From the NCBI GenBank assembly GCA_001899175.1, contig MKVH01000013.1, positions 1 through 64,000 on the forward strand: a stretch of DNA of 64,000 nt, written 5' to 3'. Below, in pieces: positions 54,100 to 62,258 of the stretch (its first letter is position 1; each line of letters opens with the position of its first letter). The notes below the pieces were generated by a model. The model was not told the origin of the DNA and searched no databases. It saw only the letters and a program-made list of their open reading frames with translations. The translations under genes and the position numbers were made by a program. The stretch is from Candidatus Kapaibacterium thiocyanatum. Its GTDB lineage: Bacteria > Bacteroidota > Ignavibacteria > Kapaibacteriales > Kapaibacteriaceae.

Positions 54100-56072
54100 T
54101 CATCACGGTGATCGCTGTCGATAGCATGGCCTTCGACCAGACGCATCTGCGTGGTCAGGTCAACCGTTATGGACGTGTGCTGGCCGTCGATACCTGCCTG
54201 AAGGAACTTGTCGTCGATCCCGTAGCGGGCTTCCGTTCCGGCGATGAAGTACTGATCCATCAGGTGAAGTCATCGGGGACGGGTATCATGGCGGGAATCC
54301 ATGAACTGGCGGTGATCGATACGATCGACGGCAATCGGATATATCTACGTTGCGGTCTTCTCAATGTCTACGACGTCTCGTCGGTCGTACAGGTCGTTCG
54401 CATGATGGTATGCGATACGTGTATCGTCGACGATGTCGTCATGGCACGGCGTTGGGACGGTACGACGGGCGGAGTGGTCGCCATTCGTGCCGTATCGTCG
54501 ATGGTACTCTCATCGGCGATCGACGTGTCGCATGCGGGATTCCGTGGTGGTATGGCCTCGCGTAATTCGATCGATACGTCGGGACGGGATGACTTCTGTC
54601 CGGATGATTGTGCAGGTGGACGCAAGGGTGAGACCAGCGTCCGGTTATCCGCCGATTCCATGCACGGTCGTCGCAGCGTGCATTCGGCAGGCGGAGGAGG
54701 TATTGCCCGGAATGGCGGCGGAGGTGGTGGTGCATTGGGTGGTGCGGGTGGACGTGGAGGTGGGCAGACGACAGAGTATCCGTCCCATGACGCCGGTGGT
54801 CGTGGCGGTGAGAGCGAGCGAGCCGATCGTTTGCCGTCATGCCTTACGTTCGGCGGCGGAGGTGGTGGCGGACATCAGAACGATCATGGTGGTTCCGCAG
54901 GCAGTGCGGGTGGCGGATGTATCCTGTTGATCGCTCCCGTCATCGATGTGCGACCGGGAGCCATGCTGCGTGCTTCGGGTGGTGATGCGGACACGGCACT
55001 GTCGGATGGGGCGGGTGGAGGCGGTGCCGGAGGAATGGTCGTCATTCATGCGGGCATGTTGTCGGATCGTCTCTATGTGGTCGTGCGTGGTGGTGCGGGT
55101 GGATACTGTACGGGAACGAAGGTCTGGTATGCACCGGGAGGAGGTGGTGGCGGTGGAGCCGTCGTGTCCACTCGTCGTGATATGTATCTGTTATCCGTCG
55201 ATGCGAGAGGTGGATCGGCAGGACGTTTTCTCGGTACCGCTGATGGACACGGTGCGTACGGGCCTACGACCGGAGGTGACGGAATCATGCTCGTCGATTC
55301 CGTCATCGGGAAGAGCGAGCGAGCGGTTCCGACGATGGTACGACCCCGCATCGAGGGGCGAACCATTCTGGAGCACGGCGAGGATACGGTAAAGCTCTCA
55401 CTCGTACCGCAGGTTCCTGTCCATCGATGGAGTACTGGTGATACGACACCGGTGATTCGTACGGCGTCGGAAGGGAAGTATTGGGCGGACGTCATATCGC
55501 CGGGTGGATGTGTCGTTACGTCGGACACCGTCGTCGTTCGTCGTGCCCATGGCGTGACGATCCATGTCGCCGATTGCGAAGGCAGGCCCGGTGATACGGT
55601 CGATGTCGAACTACGAATACGTTCGGGTGATGTGCTGGGGCGCGCCACGGTGCTTCGTTTCGATGTCCGTACTCGTGCCACGATGCTGGTCCCGCTGTAC
55701 GATCCGCGTCTGGAATCGGTGCTGGATGGACGCGAGATCGTCGTGCGAGCCGGAATCGAATTGTGGGGTGATGTGTTTCACGACACGACCGTTAAGATCC
55801 CGTTCATCGTCGTGCTGGGTGATAGCCTGAGCTGTGCAATTCGATGTGTCGATGCGTCGGTATCCGGTAATGTACCGGTGCGGACCGTCCGCGACGGAAG
55901 GTTCAGACTCCTCGATCCCTGTATCGATCTTCGCTCCAGACTGTTCGATCCGGTCTTTGTGCCATGGGCGATGTGGAGATTCGATGTGCTTGGACGTGAG
56001 ATCGAGGGACTGCCGTCGATCGGTACGTGGATGATTGCACGGAGGAGAGGCAGGGAAGTAGTTCCGCCCTGA
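54072..56072 (+). CDS. Glycine-rich secreted surface protein with cohesin-like C-terminal region
   Basis: A 666-residue exported protein. It starts inside the previous gene (28-base overlap) with a short signal (YTLIITVIAVDSMA). Residues about 30-170 form a beta-rich domain; about 170-390 are extremely glycine-rich (GGGGIARNGGGGGGALGGAG, GGAGGRGGGQTTEYP, GGGGGGGHQNDHGG, GSAGSAGGG), suggesting a flexible or sheet-forming low-complexity region. A cohesin-like domain (VADCEGRPGDTVDVELRI, about 510-600) matches a piece of the giant secreted protein at 25369. No clear type IX sorting domain is seen. It ends the four-gene surface block. Confidence 0.7.
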   Translation: MANAVLYTLIITVIAVDSMAFDQTHLRGQVNRYGRVLAVDTCLKELVVDPVAGFRSGDEVLIHQVKSSGTGIMAGIHELAVIDTIDGNRIYLRCGLLNVYDVSSVVQVVRMMVCDTCIVDDVVMARRWDGTTGGVVAIRAVSSMVLSSAIDVSHAGFRGGMASRNSIDTSGRDDFCPDDCAGGRKGETSVRLSADSMHGRRSVHSAGGGGIARNGGGGGGALGGAGGRGGGQTTEYPSHDAGGRGGESERADRLPSCLTFGGGGGGGHQNDHGGSAGSAGGGCILLIAPVIDVRPGAMLRASGGDADTALSDGAGGGGAGGMVVIHAGMLSDRLYVVVRGGAGGYCTGTKVWYAPGGGGGGGAVVSTRRDMYLLSVDARGGSAGRFLGTADGHGAYGPTTGGDGIMLVDSVIGKSERAVPTMVRPRIEGRTILEHGEDTVKLSLVPQVPVHRWSTGDTTPVIRTASEGKYWADVISPGGCVVTSDTVVVRRAHGVTIHVADCEGRPGDTVDVELRIRSGDVLGRATVLRFDVRTRATMLVPLYDPRLESVLDGREIVVRAGIELWGDVFHDTTVKIPFIVVLGDSLSCAIRCVDASVSGNVPVRTVRDGRFRLLDPCIDLRSRLFDPVFVPWAMWRFDVLGREIEGLPSIGTWMIARRRGREVVPP

Positions 56073-56149
56073 AGAAATGGTACCATCGAACGTGTGCCAC
56101 CATGGAGAAACATGGCGACGCTTCGAGCGGGAGCGTCATGGATAGAATT

Positions 56150-56180
56150 ATGGCGCAGAAGATGTTCGCTCCTGCGCCAT
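56150..56180. terminator. Hairpin between convergent genes
   Basis: ATGGCGCAG (56150-56158) and CTGCGCCAT (56172-56180) form a 9-bp stem with a 13-base loop in the 132-base gap between the surface-protein gene and the convergent FG-GAP gene. It could end transcription from both sides; there is no strong U-tract on either. Confidence 0.6.
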
Positions 56181-56204
56181 TCGGATTCTGCCGATGTTCT
56201 TGTC

Positions 56205-57794
56205 CTACCGGGTCGTATTCCGCAGCAACAGGTAGGCCTGTGCCTGGTGCATCCATCGCTCGCCGAGTTCCTTTGGGACGTTCCCCATACCCATCGAGGC
56301 ATTGCCGAGGATGATGTCGTCATCGCCGTCACCATCCATATCTGCACAGTCCATGACGATCCACCGGCCGAGGTCGGCTTCTTTCAGCGACTGCGGACGA
56401 AACGATCCGTCTGCCTGATGCTCCCAATAGACGAGGCTTTCCCTGCAATCGATGCGATAGTCGGCGAAGTAGGAGATGCTCATGATGTCCTTGTCCCCAT
56501 CGCCGTCGAAGTCGCGAAGCACCGCTCCATATGCGCCGTTCACGGGAAGGAAGAGATGCTCGGTGAACGACATCTTCCCGTCGTTCAGGAAGACACGGAT
56601 ACCATGATACGGCTTGTAAGGCGGTGCATCGTAGTCACCGTTGTCGCCGTTCGCCAGAATGATGTCGGGCTTCCCGTCGTCGTTGTAGTCCACGATATCG
56701 AAATAGGACGAACCGAAGGCGGGATGGAAGACGAGAAGTTCCTTCTCCTCGAATCGTCCCTTGCCCTTGTTGATGAAGGCAAAGATGCCTTCCCTGGCCT
56801 GTGCCATCTGGACGAGGATGTCCGGGCGTTTGTCGCCGTTGATGTCCGTGACGCGGGCCCTGACGGCTCCGGGACGTCCGATCAGTTCGTGGTAGACGGT
56901 CTTGCCCTTGGGCAGGATTTCATACCACCCGAACCGCCCGATCATGTTGCCGAATTCGCAGATCAGATAGTCCTTGCGGCCGTCGCCGTTCAGATCGACG
57001 ACGTTCACGTTCGTCGGTCGGCGCAGGGAGTCGAGTATCCTTGTCACCTGTGGTGTCTTCGTACCGTTCCAATGCACCGAATACAGTCCGCCCACCGCGC
57101 TATCGTGAGGCATGAGCTTACCCATGTCCGTCACGTACCAGTCATCGCCGTCGATGGCGACATAGGATGGGGGGCCATGAAGGGGGATGATGGCCTGTTC
57201 AGAACCCTTGGCATCGGTGACGATGAGTCTGCTGCCGATGCCGTCACCGAACATGATCAGTTGCCGTTGCGGATCGAACTTGACCATGATCGTGAGAGGA
57301 GGCTGGATGTTCACCGTCGTCGTGTCGGCCACGAATCTGGTGAGGTCCATCGTGATCGGAGGTCTGGAGGCTGCCGGCAGCACCTTGGGAGCGGTCTCCA
57401 CGTAGTAGGTGGCGATGGCGAACCATTCGTCCTCGGTCAACGTCGGGAATGTCGGATACAACGCCTGAAGATCGTGTGGCAGCTTTTCGCGATTGATGAC
57501 CTGGTCCAGCCCCATGAAACGGCGCATGACGGGGAAGACCTTGGAAACCCAGGTGGCCTGGTCGAGGACGTCGGGTTCGGGCAGGACATGGCAGGTCTGG
57601 CAGTAGACGGTCGCAAGTTCGCGACCACGATCCTGCCCGGTTGGGTTGCCGGGGGCGTACGTTCTGTCCGATGCCGCCTTCGATATTGCCACTGCCGGAG
57701 CGTTTCCGGCATTCGACGGTGTCGTCCTGACCGTAGCGGATACGGTGACCAGCGTTGCGGCGATCAGTGCGGCGATGACAGATGTACGGATCAC
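56205..57794 (-). CDS. FG-GAP/VCBS-repeat protein with N-terminal cytochrome c-like motif
   Basis: A 529-residue exported protein. After a signal anchor (VIAALIAATLVTVSATV) it has one haem-type site Cys65-Gln-Thr-Cys68-His69 (CQTCH) within VYCQTCHVLPEPD, then calcium-binding beta-propeller repeats with DxNGDGxxDxxxxxxG motifs (DLNGDGRKDYLI, DINGDKRPDILV, DYNDDGKPDIIL, DFDGDGDKDIMS, DMDGDGDDDIIL). Such proteins occur with c-type cytochromes in FCB bacteria. The GTG at 57794 overlaps the purB stop (GTGA). Its redox partner and substrate are unknown. Confidence 0.75.
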   Translation of the reverse strand: MIRTSVIAALIAATLVTVSATVRTTPSNAGNAPAVAISKAASDRTYAPGNPTGQDRGRELATVYCQTCHVLPEPDVLDQATWVSKVFPVMRRFMGLDQVINREKLPHDLQALYPTFPTLTEDEWFAIATYYVETAPKVLPAASRPPITMDLTRFVADTTTVNIQPPLTIMVKFDPQRQLIMFGDGIGSRLIVTDAKGSEQAIIPLHGPPSYVAIDGDDWYVTDMGKLMPHDSAVGGLYSVHWNGTKTPQVTRILDSLRRPTNVNVVDLNGDGRKDYLICEFGNMIGRFGWYEILPKGKTVYHELIGRPGAVRARVTDINGDKRPDILVQMAQAREGIFAFINKGKGRFEEKELLVFHPAFGSSYFDIVDYNDDGKPDIILANGDNGDYDAPPYKPYHGIRVFLNDGKMSFTEHLFLPVNGAYGAVLRDFDGDGDKDIMSISYFADYRIDCRESLVYWEHQADGSFRPQSLKEADLGRWIVMDCADMDGDGDDDIILGNASMGMGNVPKELGERWMHQAQAYLLLRNTTR

Positions 57795-59083
57795 AGGCCG
57801 CACCGTGTGAAGATGTAGTCGACGTTCTTGCCCATGCGACTTCCGTCGAAGAGCGCATCCAGTTCTTCTTCCTTGAAATGGGCCATGATGTCGGCGCTCT
57901 CGGCGAGCGTCGTACGCAGGGGAATTCTCGTCTCCCATGTCCGCATTGCACACGTCTGGACCATCTTGTAGGCGTCTTCACGTGTCTGGCCCTTCCGCAC
58001 GAGGTCGAGCATGACCGTCTGCGAGAAGGGTAGTCCGTGCGTGATCTCGAGATTGCGCTTCATGTGTTCGGGATAGACCAGCAGACGATCGATGAGATTC
58101 GTCGCCAGATGGAGCATGTAGTCCAGTGTGATGGTGCTGTCCGGGCAGATCACGCGCTCGACGGAGCTATGCGAGATATCGCGTTCGTGCCAGAGGGCAT
58201 TGTTTTCGATCGCCGTCATCGCATTGCCACGGAGCAGACGGGCAAGGCCGCACAGCCGTTCAGAGACGATCGGATTCCGCTTGTGCGGCATGGCCGACGA
58301 GCCCTTCTGTCCGGGTGAGAAGTATTCCTCTGCTTCCAGGACTTCGGTACGCTGGAGGTGTCTGACTTCCGTCGCGATCTTCTCGAGGAATGAACCGATG
58401 ATGCTGAGCGTCGTGAGGTATTCGGCATGGCGATCGCGTTGCATGACCTGCGTGCTGACGGGTGCAGGCTTGAGACCGAGCTTCGCGCAGACGTACTCTT
58501 CCACCTTGGGCGAAAGATGTTCGAACGTGCCGACGGCCCCGGAGATCATGCCGTACGAGATGGTCTCGATGGCACGTTCGAGGCGCGTGATGCTCCGCTT
58601 GCATTCTTCGTACCAGAGGGCGAGCTTCAGTCCGAACGTGGTCGGTTCGGCATGGATGCCGTGCGAACGGCCGATGCAGACGGTGTACTTGAACTCTTTC
58701 GCACGGCGGGCCAGGACGTCGCGGAAGGCGACGAGATCCACCAGCATCAGTTCACCGGCCTGTTTGAGCTGTACGGCAAGACAGGTATCGAGGACGTCGC
58801 TCGACGTCATACCGAGATGGATGAAGCGGGATGCGGGACCTACGTATTCCGCGACGTTCGTCGTGAAGGCGATGACGTCGTGCTTCGTCACCTCCTCGAT
58901 CTCGAGGATGCGTTTGACGTCGAACGAGGCTTTCTGCCGTATCTCGACGACGGCTTCGCGTGGAATGACGCCAAGTTCCGCCTGTGCTTCACAGGCCAGG
59001 ATTTCGATTTCCAACCAGATGGAGTACTTGTTCTGATCCGACCAGATCGCCCCCATATCGGGGCGGGTATAACGTTCAATCAT
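57791..59083 (-). CDS. purB: Adenylosuccinate lyase
   Basis: A 430-residue enzyme releasing fumarate in two steps of purine synthesis (from SAICAR and adenylosuccinate). It belongs to the fumarase/aspartase superfamily: the signature GSSAMPHKRNPIVSE lies at about residue 255-270, HLGMTSSDVLDT carries the catalytic His region, and IGRSHGIHAEPTTFG another. N-terminal helices (MIERYTRPDMGAIWSD) define the ATG at 59083; nine further upstream residues do not fit the family. Divergent from the MFS gene; coupled to the FG-GAP gene downstream. Confidence 0.96.
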   Translation of the reverse strand: MIERYTRPDMGAIWSDQNKYSIWLEIEILACEAQAELGVIPREAVVEIRQKASFDVKRILEIEEVTKHDVIAFTTNVAEYVGPASRFIHLGMTSSDVLDTCLAVQLKQAGELMLVDLVAFRDVLARRAKEFKYTVCIGRSHGIHAEPTTFGLKLALWYEECKRSITRLERAIETISYGMISGAVGTFEHLSPKVEEYVCAKLGLKPAPVSTQVMQRDRHAEYLTTLSIIGSFLEKIATEVRHLQRTEVLEAEEYFSPGQKGSSAMPHKRNPIVSERLCGLARLLRGNAMTAIENNALWHERDISHSSVERVICPDSTITLDYMLHLATNLIDRLLVYPEHMKRNLEITHGLPFSQTVMLDLVRKGQTREDAYKMVQTCAMRTWETRIPLRTTLAESADIMAHFKEEELDALFDGSRMGKNVDYIFTRCGL

Positions 59084-59256
59084 TGGTCTTGGCGATGTTC
59101 GTGGTGGCAATGATCCGGCAAATTACGAAACCTCGTCATCGTCCGAACAACAGGGCAGTTAAGGTAACAAGGCTCCCTTCGTGAAACCAGTTGTTCCGAT
59201 TCGTCCCATCTTTGGTGTGTACTGCTTCGATCGCTGTGTCTACGAGGGCTGTGGGG

Positions 59257-60492
59257 ATGAAGGGCAAGGGGACTACCGTTGTGACGGCATATGTGCTGTG
59301 CTGGTTGGCTGGATGGGCTGCGGGGCTTGCCGCAACGCTCGCACCGAGCTATCTGCAGGCCATCGCACAGACGTTTTTCGATACATCGTCGACCGAGGCT
59401 TCGGGTAACGTCGGTGCCTGGCTCCAGACAGCGTTCCTGGGCGGACAGATCATCGGTGGGGTGTTGCTCGGCTTCACGGCCGATCGTATCAACCGCTTCG
59501 TGACGATGGCGATCGCCGTGCTCTTCTGTATCGGGGCGCTCTTCCTTATGACGCTGATGCCGACGCTGGAACTCGCGGCGCTCATGCGCATGTTCTCCGG
59601 TATGGGAGCGGGCGGCTGTCTGGTCCTCGGTGCCACGATCGGTCGTGAAATCATTCCAGCGAAACGTCAGCCGCTGCTCATGGGCGTCATGGCGAACTCG
59701 TATGCCGTGGGTATCGTCTGCATGGGAGCCATGCGCTCGATGATTCCCGACTGGCAGACCGCAGCGACGTTGTCGTCCGTATGCCTGGTCATCGTTCCGC
59801 TTCTCATCCTGATGAGGCATCGCCAGAAGACCATCGCCGATGGTCATGGGCATACGGATATGGACGATCATGCATCGACGGAATTCCCGTGGTCTCCGGC
59901 GCTGCAGGGCATGGTACTTTTCGGCTGCATGCTCATAGGGCTCTGGACGGTCTTCACGTGGCTTCCTGCATGGGCACAACAAGTACATGGGGCGAAAGAG
60001 GGACTGTCCGGTATCGCAGGCACGACGACGATGAGTCTCGGTATGGGCGGCATCATCGGCAGCCTGTTCACGGGCGTCGTAGCCAAACGCTTCCATCCGC
60101 TCGCCATCATGATTTCCTGTAATGCGGTATGCGTCGTCATGGTCATCGTCTCGACGATGACAGGAACCCCTTCCGCGACGATGTTCCCTCTGATCTCGCT
60201 GTTCTTCGCATTGGCCTTCGGTGTGAGCCAGGGTGTGTTGACCTACTACATTCCTACGCTGTTCCCGCGACGCTGGCGCGGAACGGGTGTAGGAATGAGC
60301 TTCAATGCCGGTCGGTTATTGACGATGATCGCGCTCTTCGTAGGCGGTACCTTCCTCATATCCGTCGGTGGATTCAGGAATGCTCTCCAGTTCGGACTTC
60401 TTCCGTTCGGTGCAGGTCTCGTCAGCGCCTTTTTCATCCTGCATCGTCAAGGTGCCACATCGGTCGAGCTGGGCAGGCAGGGTGCGTCGTAG
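59257..60492 (+). CDS. MFS transporter
   Basis: A 411-residue major-facilitator permease with 12 predicted helices. Loop 2-3 shows the family motif in LLGFTADRINRFVTM, and helix 4-5 has FSGMGAGGCLVLGATIGREIIPAKRQ, as in the sugar/aromatic-acid branch. Its C-half contains a large TM block (SISFFALAFGVSQGVLTYYIPTLFPRRWRGTGVG). Substrate unknown. I chose the ATG at 59257 because earlier starts add a non-hydrophobic stretch. The region before it (divergent from purB) has CATCTTTG as a weak -7 candidate. It is followed 68 bases later by the AhpD-like triplet. Confidence 0.82.
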   Translation: MKGKGTTVVTAYVLCWLAGWAAGLAATLAPSYLQAIAQTFFDTSSTEASGNVGAWLQTAFLGGQIIGGVLLGFTADRINRFVTMAIAVLFCIGALFLMTLMPTLELAALMRMFSGMGAGGCLVLGATIGREIIPAKRQPLLMGVMANSYAVGIVCMGAMRSMIPDWQTAATLSSVCLVIVPLLILMRHRQKTIADGHGHTDMDDHASTEFPWSPALQGMVLFGCMLIGLWTVFTWLPAWAQQVHGAKEGLSGIAGTTTMSLGMGGIIGSLFTGVVAKRFHPLAIMISCNAVCVVMVIVSTMTGTPSATMFPLISLFFALAFGVSQGVLTYYIPTLFPRRWRGTGVGMSFNAGRLLTMIALFVGGTFLISVGGFRNALQFGLLPFGAGLVSAFFILHRQGATSVELGRQGAS

Positions 60493-60560
60493 GAGTTTGT
60501 CCTGCAGGGAACTTCAGCAACGAGTGGATATTCGCAGTCTTTTCAACACAACAGTGACAC

Positions 60561-61100
60561 ATGCCACATATTACCGTTGATTCGTCGGTGGTCGGTATCA
60601 GAGGATTGTTCCAGTTCCGACCCGAAACCGCGGCACCGATGCTTCGGCTCGCCCAGGCTCTTCTGCACGGGGAAAGCCCTCTTACCAAAGGGGAACGTGA
60701 ACTGATCGCGACCTTCGTATCGCACGGCAATCGCTGCGTCTTCTGCACGATGAGCCATGCAGCTGCCGCACGCCATCACTGGGGCGAACAGGCCAGCATC
60801 GTCGACGACGTCGTCTACAATGGTGTCTACGATGGTCTTTCTCCGAAGATGAAAGCCCTCTTGCCCATCGCGGAAAAGGTTCGTAAGGGTGGTCGTATCG
60901 TGACGGACGACGACATCGCGACGGCCAGAGCCATGGGAGCCGTCGACAGGGACATCCATGATACGGTGCTGATCGCAGCGGCGTTCAGCATGTTCAACAG
61001 ATACGTCGATGGTCTCGGTGCGATCACGCCGACAGATCCCGCTGACTATGTCGAGATGGGACGTCGGATGGCCGTCGAAGGATATGTACGGGAAGCATGA
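60561..61100 (+). CDS. AhpD-like/CMD-family protein, copy 1
   Basis: A 179-residue all-helical protein of the carboxymuconolactone-decarboxylase superfamily, peroxidase-related branch. The AhpD-type active site is Cys59-Val-Phe-Cys62 with His66 (CVFCTMSH); AhpD proteins use such a pair to reduce partner peroxiredoxins or act as alkyl-hydroperoxidases. FSMFNRYVDGLGAITPTD is a shared family stretch. No ahpC lies nearby. It is the first of three tandem homologues, with its stop overlapping the next start by 4 bases. Confidence 0.85.
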   Translation: MPHITVDSSVVGIRGLFQFRPETAAPMLRLAQALLHGESPLTKGERELIATFVSHGNRCVFCTMSHAAAARHHWGEQASIVDDVVYNGVYDGLSPKMKALLPIAEKVRKGGRIVTDDDIATARAMGAVDRDIHDTVLIAAAFSMFNRYVDGLGAITPTDPADYVEMGRRMAVEGYVREA

Positions 61101-61663
61101 TGCCACACATTACCTTCAACACGGACTTTCCCGGTATCACCGGACCTCTCGAATACCGTCTCGATACGGGCGAACCGATTCGCGATCTCACCCAGCGATT
61201 GATGCGGGGACCGTCCGATCTGACGGTCGGTGAGCGTGAATTCGTCTCTTCCGTCGTTTCCCACAGGAACGACTGCCAGTTCTGCTCTACGGCACATACG
61301 ACGGTAACGCGGCGCTACGACGACGTGCAGCCGTTCATCGATCATGTACTCAAGGATGCCAGCCTTCACGTCACCCGGCCGCCTGCTCGACTGGAGGCTC
61401 TGCGTGACCTGGGTACGGCCGTCACGACCTTCGACCGCGAGGCGATCGAACGCTCGGTCCAGGCGCTGAAGGAACTGGATATGTCCGACGAAGGCATTCA
61501 TGATGCCGTCCTCGTATCGGCATTGTTCTGCATGTACAATCGATATGTCGATGGGCTGGCGACGGTCATGCCCCCGTCCATGGAGTATTTCGAAACACTG
61601 GCCGACCGACTGACGACGAACGGTTACGTCCGGCCGAAGGGAACGACCGATGGCACACGTTGA
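61097..61663 (+). CDS. AhpD-like/CMD-family protein, copy 2
   Basis: A 188-residue paralogue of its neighbour, with Cys60-Gln-Phe-Cys63 and His67 (CQFCSTAH) and the common FCMYNRYVDGLATV. It is shorter in the first helix and lacks part of the C-terminal tail of copy 1. The start overlaps copy 1 (ATGATG) and the end overlaps copy 3 by 14 bases, so the three are translated as a unit. Divergence between copies is wide, so it is an old duplication or separate acquisition. Confidence 0.85.
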   Translation: MMPHITFNTDFPGITGPLEYRLDTGEPIRDLTQRLMRGPSDLTVGEREFVSSVVSHRNDCQFCSTAHTTVTRRYDDVQPFIDHVLKDASLHVTRPPARLEALRDLGTAVTTFDREAIERSVQALKELDMSDEGIHDAVLVSALFCMYNRYVDGLATVMPPSMEYFETLADRLTTNGYVRPKGTTDGTR

Positions 61664-62210
61664 CGTACCGGAGGGAATGCCGGGCATCCGCGGACTGATG
61701 ATGGCCTATCCGCAGTTCGCCGTACATATGAACGGTATCGCCAATGCACTGCTGAGGGGAGATGAGGTCCTGACGGCCGCCGAACGGGAAACGATCGCCG
61801 TCGTCGCGAGCAGGACGAACGAGTGCATCTACTGCTCTCGGACCCACGCGGCCGTTGCGCGCTGTCATTGGGGAGACGAAGCCGGCGCGGGCGGGATCAT
61901 GGACCAGATACTCGAAGACTACAGGCAAGCACCGTTGACGCCGATGCTGATGGCGCTATGCGACATCGCCGCTGCCGCGACGCGTCTCGATCGTGCTGCC
62001 ACCGCAGCGGCGATCGATCATGCACGTTCGCTCGGAGCGAATGATATGGTGATTCACGATACCGTACTCATCGCATCGTCGTTCTGCATGTTCAATCGAT
62101 ATGTCGACGGCATGGAAACCGACATACCGACGGATCCGGAAGTCTATGCCCGTATCGGCAGACAGCGTTCCGTGGAAGGGTATGCCACGCCACCGATATT
62201 GACACCGTAA
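61650..62210 (+). CDS. AhpD-like/CMD-family protein, copy 3
   Basis: A 186-residue third paralogue with Cys59-Ile-Tyr-Cys62 and His66 (CIYCSRTH) and FCMFNRYVDGMETDIPTD near the end. All three keep both cysteines and the histidine, suggesting each is active. A short gap of 48 bases follows to the TonB-dependent receptor, so the four genes may form one unit with the MFS carrier upstream. Confidence 0.85.
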   Translation: MAHVDVPEGMPGIRGLMMAYPQFAVHMNGIANALLRGDEVLTAAERETIAVVASRTNECIYCSRTHAAVARCHWGDEAGAGGIMDQILEDYRQAPLTPMLMALCDIAAAATRLDRAATAAAIDHARSLGANDMVIHDTVLIASSFCMFNRYVDGMETDIPTDPEVYARIGRQRSVEGYATPPILTP

Positions 62211-62258
62211 GACTGGGCACACACGTAACACATCCATTATCAATTTTCCGAGGAAGCC

